Positions 7,447 to 15,028 of a DNA stretch of 64,000 bases are shown here, piece after piece. The DNA comes from JAGNHN01 sp964590645 (GTDB lineage: Bacteria; Bacteroidota; Bacteroidia; Bacteroidales; JAGNHN01), in the NCBI GenBank assembly GCA_964590645.1, contig CAZPYJ010000016.1, positions 1-64,000 of the forward strand, given 5' to 3'. The notes beneath the pieces were generated by a model. The model made no database searches. It saw only the letters and a program-made list of their open reading frames with translations, and was not told the DNA's origin. The position numbers and the translations under genes were made by a program. The first letter of the stretch is position 1. Each line of letters begins with the position of its first letter.

Positions 7447-8904
7447 TTAGAAGGTGTAAATCAATCCGCTCCGCAATTGTACCGACCAGGGTTTGTAGGT
7501 TTCTTCCTGATAAACGGGATTCAGGTAGAAGCGCAGGCCGGGTTCCACGCTCAGCATCAGACGGGGGCTCAGCTGATATCCCACCCCGGCGTTCAGCAGG
7601 AACTGCCAGTGGGTGGAGAGGCGGCCGGGACGGTTATTGTCGATGCGCAGCAGTTTCCCGCTGGTCTCATCCAGGTAGGCCACCGGTTCTTTCTCCCCGA
7701 TCAGGATGGAGAGCATCGGTCCGCCCCTCAGGCTCAAACTGAGGCGCCCCAAGGGATAACGGTACACAAGGAAGGCCGGGATCTGCAGGTAGGTATAGTG
7801 GTTGGTGGTCCGCTGATACGTCTGACTGGTCACTGAATCATATACAGGGACTTCGTCGAAGAAATACTCAGGCACGATGGTCTGGTTTGCGGTATCTACC
7901 TGAAAAGCAATAGAATCAAGTTTCAGATAGCTGCCCAGATAAGCGTTATAATCAAAGATGTAGAGATTTTCGTTTCGGATCCTGCCAATTCCAAGACCGG
8001 TTTCAAAACTGTAATTGAAGCGGCGGAAGCTGATCAGGGCATCGGCTGACCAGAGGGTTTTTTCGGCATAATTGCCTTTGGAATAATAGAGTTCGGGATT
8101 GTAGAAGAGCCCGAGGCTCCAAATGGTTTCCAGCCTGGGGAGATAGGCCGGCGTTCTTTCCGCTGCGCCGGGGATGGGGCCGGCTTCTTTACGGAATGCC
8201 AGGCTGAGTGGCTTTTGTGTGCCTTCCGGATTATTCTTGCGAACGAAGATTGCGGGAAGAGGAGCGGAAGGATGCGGGACAGAGGCGGTTTTCTTTTCTC
8301 TTTCTACTTCCAGCCTGGCATCATCCTGGCCTTGCTCTTCTTTGATAGGATTCACGGAGGGAGAAGCCACCGGCTTTGCTTGCGCAGCTTGCGTTGCGGG
8401 GATTTGGGGACGCAGGGGTGTGTGGATGGTTTCGCGAAGGTCGGGGAGGGGCGTGGGGGTATTTTCCTGAGAATGACTGGCGGCCCGGGAAATTGCAGGG
8501 GATGGGGCCGCAGGGGAAGCAGGTAAAGGTGTTGGGGTGTGTTCTGTGGAAGAAGTTTCGGCTTCATCAAGGGAAGTGGGGATAGCAGCAAAGGGTTCAT
8601 CTACAGGCTGAACTACGTCCATCGGTTTTTCATCCAATCTTGCATTGGTAGAGGTAGCAAGTTGGGAAGGCTGCTTGCCGGGCATTTCCACATTGCCATT
8701 CGCTGAAGGGATGAGATAAATGCCTCCGGTGAGCAGCAGCACACTCAGGGGAAGGATCAGGGTGTTGAGCCAAAGCCTCCAGGCCGGCAACGGATTGCCC
8801 GGCAGACGGCCGGCAATGCCTTCCCACACCCCTGTGGAAGGACTTGCCTGGTGGCCGCCTATTTTTTGCCGGAGCAATTCATCCATACGTTGTTCCCTGT
8901 TCAT
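7447..8904 (-). CDS. Predicted anti-sigma factor fused to an outer-membrane beta-barrel
   Basis: The product has 485 residues. Residues 1-40 (MNREQRMDELLRQKI...) are soluble and resemble the short cytoplasmic heads that follow ECF sigma genes in Bacteroidota. A single hydrophobic segment lies at 41-65, then about 190 residues rich in Pro, Ala, Thr and Glu. From about 258 to 485 alternating strands form what looks like a PorT/OmpA-like outer-membrane barrel, ending in SGLIYTF with the C-terminal Phe that barrel-assembly machinery recognises. The start overlaps the ECF sigma stop (ATGA, 8901-8904), so translation is probably coupled and 1:1 expression is expected. I infer one polypeptide with an inner-membrane anchor, periplasmic linker and outer-membrane barrel that could pass surface signals to the sigma factor. 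The sigma-binding role is inferred from position only. Confidence 0.65.
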   Translation of the reverse strand: MNREQRMDELLRQKIGGHQASPSTGVWEGIAGRLPGNPLPAWRLWLNTLILPLSVLLLTGGIYLIPSANGNVEMPGKQPSQLATSTNARLDEKPMDVVQPVDEPFAAIPTSLDEAETSSTEHTPTPLPASPAAPSPAISRAASHSQENTPTPLPDLRETIHTPLRPQIPATQAAQAKPVASPSVNPIKEEQGQDDARLEVEREKKTASVPHPSAPLPAIFVRKNNPEGTQKPLSLAFRKEAGPIPGAAERTPAYLPRLETIWSLGLFYNPELYYSKGNYAEKTLWSADALISFRRFNYSFETGLGIGRIRNENLYIFDYNAYLGSYLKLDSIAFQVDTANQTIVPEYFFDEVPVYDSVTSQTYQRTTNHYTYLQIPAFLVYRYPLGRLSLSLRGGPMLSILIGEKEPVAYLDETSGKLLRIDNNRPGRLSTHWQFLLNAGVGYQLSPRLMLSVEPGLRFYLNPVYQEETYKPWSVQLRSGLIYTF

Positions 8905-9470
8905 CGTAATTCAGGTATCGGTTTCTTTTCAGTTTCAAGCACGTTGTGACGAAGCCACCTTCGCGCCTTGGAAAGCTGCGATTTGGAGGTGTTCTCCGCA
9001 ATCTGTAATAATTCAGCAATGTCTTTGTGGCTGACTCCTTCAAACACAAAAAGGTTGAGTACCATACGGTAGCCTTCCGGCATCGTCTGGATGAGCTCCA
9101 TCAGGGTTTCAGGAGACACCCTTTCGATCAACTGCAAGGCTTCTTCTTCCTCTGTATCCGCCAGTTTATCCTGCAGGCTATCCACATCCAGGGCAAAAGG
9201 TGTTTTCTGACGTTGTTTCACCCAGCTGATGGCGGTGTTTACAATGATCCTCCTGATCCAGCCCTCCAGGGATCCATCTCCCCGGAAAGAATCGAATCGG
9301 GTAAAGACCTTGATAAAGCCTTCCTGAAGGATGTCCTCTGCTGCATCGCGGTCGGGAGCATAGCGCATACATACACCCAACATTATGGGTGCAAATCGCT
9401 GGTAGAGCTGTGTCTGACACTTTCGTTTCCCAGCCTGGCAGCCTTTTATGATCTTATCCTCCGGGATCAT
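8901..9470 (-). CDS. ECF-type RNA polymerase sigma factor
   Basis: The 189-residue product is a typical sigma-70 family ECF factor. Region 2 (about 10-85) has 'DAAEDILQEGFIKVF' and 'LEGWIRRIIVNTAISW'. Region 4 (about 125-180) has the helix-turn-helix 'GVSHKDIAELLQIAENTSKSQ'. The start at ATG 9470 (MIPEDKIIKGCQ) is preferred because ECF homologues begin near this point; a longer frame to 9623 has no homology I recognise. It heads a minus-strand operon with the anti-sigma/barrel gene and a PKD-T9SS gene. The target promoters are unknown, but self-control of this operon is usual for the family. Confidence 0.9.
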   Translation of the reverse strand: MIPEDKIIKGCQAGKRKCQTQLYQRFAPIMLGVCMRYAPDRDAAEDILQEGFIKVFTRFDSFRGDGSLEGWIRRIIVNTAISWVKQRQKTPFALDVDSLQDKLADTEEEEALQLIERVSPETLMELIQTMPEGYRMVLNLFVFEGVSHKDIAELLQIAENTSKSQLSKARRWLRHNVLETEKKPIPELR

Positions 9471-9953
9471 CCCGCATTTTATATTGTGAAGACAGCTTTC
9501 GGGTCTCTTCGTTGCCTGAAGCCTGGAAAAAAATAAAGGTAGGGATGTTTTGACAGAGATCAGTGTATCATTGGACACTTGAATTGAGACTGTGGTTTGG
9601 TGAGCAAAGCGAAAACAAACCACTAGTCGAACTCTTGCACTGAGCTTTTACCCTGAGCGCTTGCACTGAGCGCAGCCGAAGTGCAGCCGAAGTGCAGCCG
9701 AAGGGCATACAAATGAGCGAAATGAACCGGGGGTGGGGAGACAGGGCAGCGACGAATGGCCCCTTTGACTTATTTCATTTTTTTAAGAAAACGGAAATTG
9801 GTGAGGGACATAGCAGTCTAAAAACAGTTTCATTCATAATCAAATAAGCGCGATATTTGCGGCTGATGCGATCAGATGAACTGGAGTCCGGATACCAGAC
9901 AAAAACGGGGCGTATTCCGAAAGGCCATAAGAGTAGGGAAAAAAACAGGTAAA
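9471..9953. other. Intergenic region with dispersed repeats
   Basis: No gene is supported. The region contains a 46-bp stem-loop repeat (9586-9631) with a second copy at 29,776-29,821, and a CTGAGCG/GCAGCCGAAG repeat cluster (9651-9705) in which the 'tgcagccgaag' unit occurs three times. The ECF promoter presumably lies between 9471 and 9580, but I see no clean TAnnTTTG match on the minus strand. Confidence 0.5.
9586..9631. repeat. Dispersed 46-bp stem-loop repeat, copy 1
   Basis: The repeat runs from gagactgtggtttgg to actagtcgaa. Its ends, GACTGTGGTTTG and CAAACCACTAGTC, are inverted repeats with one unpaired base, around a GAGCAAAGCGAAAA loop. The copy at 29,776-29,821 differs by two bases. 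It is intergenic both times and has no coding content. Confidence 0.75.
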
Positions 9954-10445
9954 ATGGAGAAATTGTTTGTGATTGCTGTGATGCTCTTCGCATTTACAGC
10001 CTGCGGAAATGCACAGAAAAAAGAAACACCGGCTGAGGTGAAAATGCACGAACTGGAAGACCGGGGTGGCCTGGCTCATTTGCCCGGCGACGATCAGCCC
10101 TTTACAGGAACAGCCTATGCGTATTATCCTGACGGAACTACCCTCTTTTTGAAGTCTGAATTCAAAGATGGCAAGCAGAATGGTCTGTATGAAGAATTCT
10201 ATAAAGACGGTCAGCTTAACTACCGCTATAGTTTTAAAGAAGGTAAAGAGGATGGTGAGTGGAGCTGGTACACTGAAGGGGGTACGATGATTAAGTTGGA
10301 GACCTACAAAGACGGTCAGCTCCACGGTCCCTGGTCAAGTTGGTATGAGAATGGCCAGCAAAGGGTAAAAGGCCAGTTTGAGAATGGGGAGGAAGTGGGT
10401 GAGTGGTTTGCCTGGGACGAAGAAGGGAACCCGATGGAACGATAG
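9954..10445 (+). CDS. MORN-repeat lipoprotein
   Basis: The 163-residue product starts at ATG 9954, where a lipoprotein signal peptide begins (MEKLFVIAVMLFAFTAC, lipobox FTAC with Cys17). Four to five MORN-type repeats follow (for example 'FKDGKQNGLYEEFYKDGQL', 'FKEGKEDGEWSWYTEGGT', 'YKDGQLHGPWSSWYENGQ', 'FENGEEVGEWFAWDEEGN'). Bacteroidota proteins of this type are often labelled YwqK-like antitoxins, but no toxin partner is visible here. The role is unknown; an outer-membrane-anchored, protein- or lipid-binding function is plausible. The glycerol dehydrogenase starts 19 bases after its stop, so the two are probably co-transcribed, though no functional link is evident. Confidence 0.8.
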   Translation: MEKLFVIAVMLFAFTACGNAQKKETPAEVKMHELEDRGGLAHLPGDDQPFTGTAYAYYPDGTTLFLKSEFKDGKQNGLYEEFYKDGQLNYRYSFKEGKEDGEWSWYTEGGTMIKLETYKDGQLHGPWSSWYENGQQRVKGQFENGEEVGEWFAWDEEGNPMER

Positions 10446-10464
10446 TCAATACAATCAAGCAGTT

Positions 10465-11571
10465 ATGGAGAACCCTTTGGAGCCCTTCATATCGGTCTTT
10501 CCCGGAAAGTATATTCAGGGAGAAGGGCTTATTGCCGAATTGCCTGAAATCATCAAATCTTTTGGGAAGAAAGGAATGATCATTTCTTCTCCTACTGCCA
10601 AAGACAAGGTGCTTTCCGGGTATGCAAATCCCTTCGCTGAGAAGGGAATTGCAATGGATGACTTCAATGGGGAGTGTTGTGAAAAAGAGTTGGAGCGATT
10701 ATCCAATATCGTGATCACAAACAAGATAGACGTTCTTGTGGGAGTGGGTGGCGGAAAGACCATCGACACCGCAAAAATTGTAGCCGACCGGGCTTCCATT
10801 CCTGTGATTATTGTTCCGACCATCGCTTCTTCCGATGCGCCCTGCAGTGGCTGTGCCGTGATCTATTCTGAAAATGGGGTTTTTGAATCTGTGTATTATC
10901 AAAGAATGAATCCCGAGGTAGTGTTGGTGGATATGAATGTGATCGCCAATGCACCAGTCCGTTTCCTGATTGCCGGGATGGGCGATGCCCTGGCAACCTG
11001 GTTTGAAGCAAGATCCTGCGAACGAACCCACGCATTGAATGAATGCGGGGGATACAGTACCCTGACAGCAATGAGCCTCGCCAGATTATGCTATGAAACC
11101 TTGCTGCAATATGGTCCGGCGGCCATAATTGCAAATGAGAATAAGATCGTCACAGCCGCCCTGCACCACGTTGTGGAGGCCAATATTCTTTTGAGTGGAA
11201 TCGGGTTTGAAAGCGCAGGCTTGGCTTCGGCCCATTCCATTCACAACGGTTTATCCGCCCTTGAGGAAACGCATTCGTTCTACCACGGCGAAAAAGTTGC
11301 TTTTGGCGTGTTGGCCGGGCTTCACCTCACGGATGCTGCACCTTCCGAAATAGAAAGGGTTTATTCCTTTTGCGAAAAGACAGGGCTTCCTACCACTTTC
11401 AAAGACATTGGTTTGCTTGCCGTTGACGACGACAAACTGATGAAAGTTGCCAGAAAAGCCTGCGCCCCTCAGGAAGCCATCCATCACGAAGCCGGACAGA
11501 TAAGCGCGGAAAAAGTTCGCTATGCCCTGATCGCCGCCGATGCGATGGGCCGAAGCAGAAAAACCCGGTAG
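10465..11571 (+). CDS. gldA: Glycerol dehydrogenase (iron-containing alcohol dehydrogenase family)
   Basis: The 369-residue product, of normal family length, oxidises glycerol to dihydroxyacetone with NAD. The nucleotide-binding loop GVGGGKTIDTAK is at about 93-104. The metal ligands of the family are in register: Asp174 in GMGDA, His257 in LASAHSIHNG and His274 in SFYHGEK. The start ATG 10465 (MENPLEPFISVFPGKYIQG) matches the family N-terminus; the frame is open upstream into the MORN gene, but those codons read as that gene's shadow. The symbol gldA here is unrelated to the gliding genes gldK-N later in the window. A related Zn/Fe polyol dehydrogenase is possible, but the spacing of ligands favours GldA. 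Confidence 0.9.
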   Translation: MENPLEPFISVFPGKYIQGEGLIAELPEIIKSFGKKGMIISSPTAKDKVLSGYANPFAEKGIAMDDFNGECCEKELERLSNIVITNKIDVLVGVGGGKTIDTAKIVADRASIPVIIVPTIASSDAPCSGCAVIYSENGVFESVYYQRMNPEVVLVDMNVIANAPVRFLIAGMGDALATWFEARSCERTHALNECGGYSTLTAMSLARLCYETLLQYGPAAIIANENKIVTAALHHVVEANILLSGIGFESAGLASAHSIHNGLSALEETHSFYHGEKVAFGVLAGLHLTDAAPSEIERVYSFCEKTGLPTTFKDIGLLAVDDDKLMKVARKACAPQEAIHHEAGQISAEKVRYALIAADAMGRSRKTR

Positions 11572-11804
11572 ACAGTGAACCCTTCGACAGGCTCACGGCA
11601 GGCAGCGAGAAGCGAACGCTTCGAGCAAGGATAATAGTCACTAAATCACTGATTCACTGACCACTCCCGCTGCCCGAGCGAAGTCGAGGGCAGCGATCAC
11701 TGATTCACAGATCACTCCCGCTGCCCGAGCGAAGTCGAGGGCAGCGATCACTGATTCACAGATCACTCCCGCTGCCCGAGCGAAGTCGAGGGCAGCGATT
11801 CTGA
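11572..11804. repeat. Intergenic repeats: CCTTCGACAGGCTCA element and three 51-bp tandem units
   Basis: A CCTTCGACAGGCTCA...GCTTCGAGC element (11,580-11,628) is followed by three tandem copies of a 51-bp unit starting at 11,662, 11,713 and 11,764, the last truncated. Each unit contains the palindrome GCTGCCC-GAGCGAAGTCGA-GGGCAGC and a 'gatcactgattcacagatcac' spacer. The copies are nearly perfect, so the expansion is recent. The array separates the convergent gldA and porin genes and may act as a terminator, though that is not shown. Confidence 0.8.
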
Positions 11805-13091
11805 TCACTCCATCTTCGCCCACGGCTTGATATCCAGCATCATCCAGCCCCAGCCGGCGGTCTTTTCGTGGTCGCCGCCCTTGAGCCATTGCATTGTTTC
11901 GGTGCCCATCATCACAGAATAGCCCAGAGAGATATTCACAATATCGTTCAGCTTGTAGCCCGCCATAAAATCCAGCTCGGTACCCAGGCCACGGTCGAGG
12001 GTGGTCTCAGGATTCGAAGGGTCAGGAACATCGGCGGCCAGACTGAAAAGGTGGGGCATCAGTTTCAGGCTCCAGGCATCCTTCTTCCAGTCGAGGCTGA
12101 GGTAGATATCCATTAGGCCGGCATTATTGTTATGGTTTCCCACATAGAAATAATCCATCCAGCCATTGAACTTATGGTTGGTTCCGTAGAAAGGACTGAA
12201 ACTCTCGTTTGTATTTCCATTCCCACCCAGATCGGTACCGCTGAGGTACTCAAACCCCAGGGTAGCTGCAAAACCCTCGGGCAGGGGCATACTGATATCC
12301 GCCGCGGCATACTGGGCCGACAGATCCCGGTTCTGCGCATCTTTGCCCCCCTGGAAATACAAGGCCGCATTGGTTTTGAATTTTTCGTGCTTGTATGTAA
12401 AGCGTGGCCCGATGGTCTGGCTGTATGCGATTTCCTGGGTAGGCGCAAGACTGTCCGTCATATCCATATACGGCATTCCATTGTTCAGGAAGAGGAAGCT
12501 GAAGCTGAACTTCCCGAATTCCCGGTGCAGCCATAGGAATTGAGCCGCTTTGTAATTGCCGCCCACCGTATAATCCTGACCGAACAAGTGTTCGGCATCC
12601 TGGTTCCAGGCAAGGCCCAAATGTACCTGTCCAAATTCACAGGGACTGAATTTGAAAAGCAGTCCATCGTGGCTGCGTCCTTGCTGCGCCCAGTCCACAT
12701 TGCCCAGGATGCGGTGGTCGTCGTACACCCATTCCTGTCGTCCGACACGTAAAGCCAGCTTCTTGTTGAGGTCAAATTCTCCCCAGGCTTCGTGCAGGGC
12801 GTTTCCGTGCACATCACTGAGGTTGAGCTGAGGCACATCGCCCCAGACGCGCACATTCTGAAAGCTCACTTTGGCGCGCACTCCCGGCTGGCTAAAGCTC
12901 AGGCCTACCCGGCTACGCTGTGAAATGAACAGGGCGGGATCGAAGCTTTCACTGCTCAGCGTTTTGTAGCCGTTGCGGTACTCAAGGCGCGGGCGCAATT
13001 GTGCATCGAAGCGAAAGTCCTGGGCTTGCAATACAGGGCAAAGCAGCAAAGCAGCCAAAAGAAAACCGGAAAGGAAAAGTCTTTTCATCAT
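11805..13091 (-). CDS. Alginate-export-type outer-membrane porin
   Basis: The product has about 428 residues, starting at ATG 13,091 or 13,088. The signal peptide is MMKRLFLSGFLLAALLLCPVLQAQ. The mature protein is an all-beta outer-membrane barrel with the N-terminal pattern of the alginate_exp family: 'RPRLEYRNGY', 'ISQRSRVGLSFSQPGVRAK', 'LHEAWGEFDLNKKLALRVGRQEW' and 'HRILGNVDWAQQGRSHDGL'. It ends 'GWGWMMLDIKPWAKME'. Family members form 18-stranded monomeric channels for anionic sugars or other small solutes; the substrate is not deducible here, and no polysaccharide genes are adjacent. It stands alone on the minus strand. Confidence 0.8.
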   Translation of the reverse strand: MMKRLFLSGFLLAALLLCPVLQAQDFRFDAQLRPRLEYRNGYKTLSSESFDPALFISQRSRVGLSFSQPGVRAKVSFQNVRVWGDVPQLNLSDVHGNALHEAWGEFDLNKKLALRVGRQEWVYDDHRILGNVDWAQQGRSHDGLLFKFSPCEFGQVHLGLAWNQDAEHLFGQDYTVGGNYKAAQFLWLHREFGKFSFSFLFLNNGMPYMDMTDSLAPTQEIAYSQTIGPRFTYKHEKFKTNAALYFQGGKDAQNRDLSAQYAAADISMPLPEGFAATLGFEYLSGTDLGGNGNTNESFSPFYGTNHKFNGWMDYFYVGNHNNNAGLMDIYLSLDWKKDAWSLKLMPHLFSLAADVPDPSNPETTLDRGLGTELDFMAGYKLNDIVNISLGYSVMMGTETMQWLKGGDHEKTAGWGWMMLDIKPWAKME

Positions 13092-13379
13092 AATAAAGTA
13101 ATTGTTTACCATATTGCAAGTTTAGGAATTTTTAATGACCTGAAAAATGATATTCACTTTTCCGAACAGGCCTGAGCCGAAAATTTGTGATTTGCGTAAG
13201 GGGATGCTGAGCATAGCAAGAGGTTCTCCTCTATTCACCTCGTACCCGGAGCCGGGGTATTATCGAACTATTTGATATTAGATATCCAGTTTAACGCTCA
13301 GTGTGAGTGTCAGAGTGAGATCTGAGCTTTTTAGCTGGCGCTAAAAAGAAAACAGAGTTCGTGTGTTCGCTCTCGCTCC

Positions 13380-13428
<49 letters not shown>

Positions 13429-13589
13429 TTTTGTACTCGCGCTCGAACTAATTTGCTTTTGCTGTTCGGGTGCGTCGTCACAGACGACCAGCCCTTGCGC
13501 ACGCGCTGCAAGCGCCTGCCTACCGGCAGGTAGGCGCGCGAACACAATCTGTGCGCAGGCACAGCCTACGAGCAACAGGTGTTTTTGAT

Positions 13590-13638
13590 GCAAGAGCATA
13601 CAGCATACAGCAACAGTCTAGAAACTGTATGCTCTTGC
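13590..13638. repeat. Inverted repeat of a dispersed 14-mer, downstream of kbl
   Basis: GCAAGAGCATACAG (13,590-13,603) is the exact reverse complement of CTGTATGCTCTTGC (13,625-13,638), with a 21-base loop. The same 14-mer recurs at 59,652-59,665 and twice in tandem at 62,485-62,511. It lies 17 bases after the kbl stop and could act as a terminator, although no T-run follows on the minus strand. Confidence 0.7.
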
Positions 13639-13654
13639 TCTATACTTTTGCTGC

Positions 13655-14842
13655 TTAGATCACGCCGAGCTCCTTGCCCACCTTGGTGAAGGCTTCCAGG
13701 GCTTTATCCAGATGCGCCTTTTCGTGGCCGGCCGAGACCTGCACACGAATGCGGGCCTGGTCTTTCGGTACCACAGGATAATAGAAACCGATGACATAAA
13801 TTCCTTCCTCCAGCAAACGAGCCGCAAATTCCTGGGATAGCTTGGCATCGTATAGCATCACGGCCAGGATTGCCGACTGCGAAGGCTTGATATCAAATCC
13901 CGCTGCACGCATCTTCTCACCGAAATAAGCCGTATTGCTGTGCAGCTTATCCTGAAGTACCGTCGTTTCGCTCATCATATCAATCATCCTGATCCCTGCG
14001 GCAACCACTACAGGTGGAAGGCTGTTGGAAAAGAGATACGGACGGGAGCGCTGACGCAGCATATCGATGATCTCCTTCCTGCCCGTGGTAAAGCCCCCGA
14101 TGGCCCCGCCAAAGGCTTTGCCCAGGGTTCCGGTGATGATGTCCACCTTGCCCCGGATATCAAACAGCTCTGTTACCCCCCTGCCGGTTTCCCCAACCAC
14201 GCCGTGGCTGTGGCATTCGTCCACCATCACCAGGGCATCGTATTTTTCAGCCAGTGCCACAATCTTATTTACCGGGGCCACATTGCCATCCATCGAAAAC
14301 ACCCCGTCTGTTACGATAATGCGGAAACGGTGTTTGGAGGCTTCCTGCAGTTGCTTTTCCAGGTCGGCCATATCCGCTGAAGCGTAGCGATAGCGGGCAG
14401 CCTTACACAGCCTGACCCCGTCGATAATGGAGGCGTGGTTCAGGGCATCTGATATGATGGCGTCTTCCTCGCCCAGAAGGGGCTCAAATACCCCGCCATT
14501 GGCATCAAAAGCGGCGGCATAGAGAATGGTATCTTCGGTTCCCAGGAATTCCGCAATCTTACGCTCGAGGGTTTTATGCAGGTCGGTGGTACCGCAGATA
14601 AAACGCACCGACGACATCCCGTATCCGTGGGTGTCGAGGGCCTCGCGTGCAGCCTGGATGAGTTCAGCATTATTGGAAAGCCCCAGATAATTGTTGGCGC
14701 AGAAATTCAGCACCTCTTTGCCGTCTTCCAGACGGATCTCTGCCTGTTGGGGACTGACGATTACTCTTTCTTTTTTAAACAATCCGGCCTCTGCGATGGA
14801 GGCCAGTTCCTGTTGCAGATGTGCTTGCATTTTTCCGTACAT
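13655..14842 (-). CDS. kbl: Glycine C-acetyltransferase (2-amino-3-ketobutyrate CoA ligase)
   Basis: The 395-residue product (family norm about 398) is a PLP-dependent alpha-oxoamine synthase. It cleaves 2-amino-3-ketobutyrate with CoA to glycine and acetyl-CoA. Motifs: 'NFCANNYLGLS' near the N-terminus, 'VMVDECHSHGVVGETGRG' with the cofactor Asp, and the PLP lysine in TGTLGKAFGG at K242, matching K244 of the E. coli enzyme. The start ATG 14,842 (MYGKMQAHLQQEL) was chosen by family length; the open frame upstream has no homology. It is transcribed away from tdh, whose product makes its substrate. Confidence 0.95.
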   Translation of the reverse strand: MYGKMQAHLQQELASIAEAGLFKKERVIVSPQQAEIRLEDGKEVLNFCANNYLGLSNNAELIQAAREALDTHGYGMSSVRFICGTTDLHKTLERKIAEFLGTEDTILYAAAFDANGGVFEPLLGEEDAIISDALNHASIIDGVRLCKAARYRYASADMADLEKQLQEASKHRFRIIVTDGVFSMDGNVAPVNKIVALAEKYDALVMVDECHSHGVVGETGRGVTELFDIRGKVDIITGTLGKAFGGAIGGFTTGRKEIIDMLRQRSRPYLFSNSLPPVVVAAGIRMIDMMSETTVLQDKLHSNTAYFGEKMRAAGFDIKPSQSAILAVMLYDAKLSQEFAARLLEEGIYVIGFYYPVVPKDQARIRVQVSAGHEKAHLDKALEAFTKVGKELGVI

Positions 14843-14880
14843 ATCAGGGTGTTTTATTGTGTTATGCAGTGTTTCCAAAA

Positions 14881-14888
14881 CAAAGGTA
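14881..14888 (-). promoter_or_regulatory. Candidate -7 box for kbl
   Basis: TACCTTTG on the minus strand matches the Bacteroidota -7 consensus TAnnTTTG and would place the transcript start about 30 bases before the kbl ATG. No good TTTG element is seen at the usual 19-21 base spacing, so support is partial. Confidence 0.4.
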
Positions 14889-14981
14889 AAAGTAAACATT
14901 TCGGCCAGATGGCTGAAGTACAAGCCTATCCATTCTCTTTCTAAATAATTGTTGCTGCCTTAGGCCCGCCGCAAATTTATT

Positions 14982-14989
14982 TAATTTTG
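14982..14989 (+). promoter_or_regulatory. Candidate -7 box for tdh
   Basis: TAATTTTG matches TAnnTTTG, 39 bases before the tdh start. TTG triplets upstream sit 27-30 bases away, further than usual. The kbl and tdh boxes are about 95 bases apart in the shared 186-bp divergent spacer, so one regulator could control both. Confidence 0.45.
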
Positions 14990-15028
14990 GGGCGTCTGTG
15001 AAATAAATAACAAGTAATCCGCAATACG

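Noticed and set aside
9954..10445. MORN protein as an antitoxin of a toxin-antitoxin pair
   Set aside because: Family naming only; the adjacent gene is glycerol dehydrogenase and no toxin-like gene is near.
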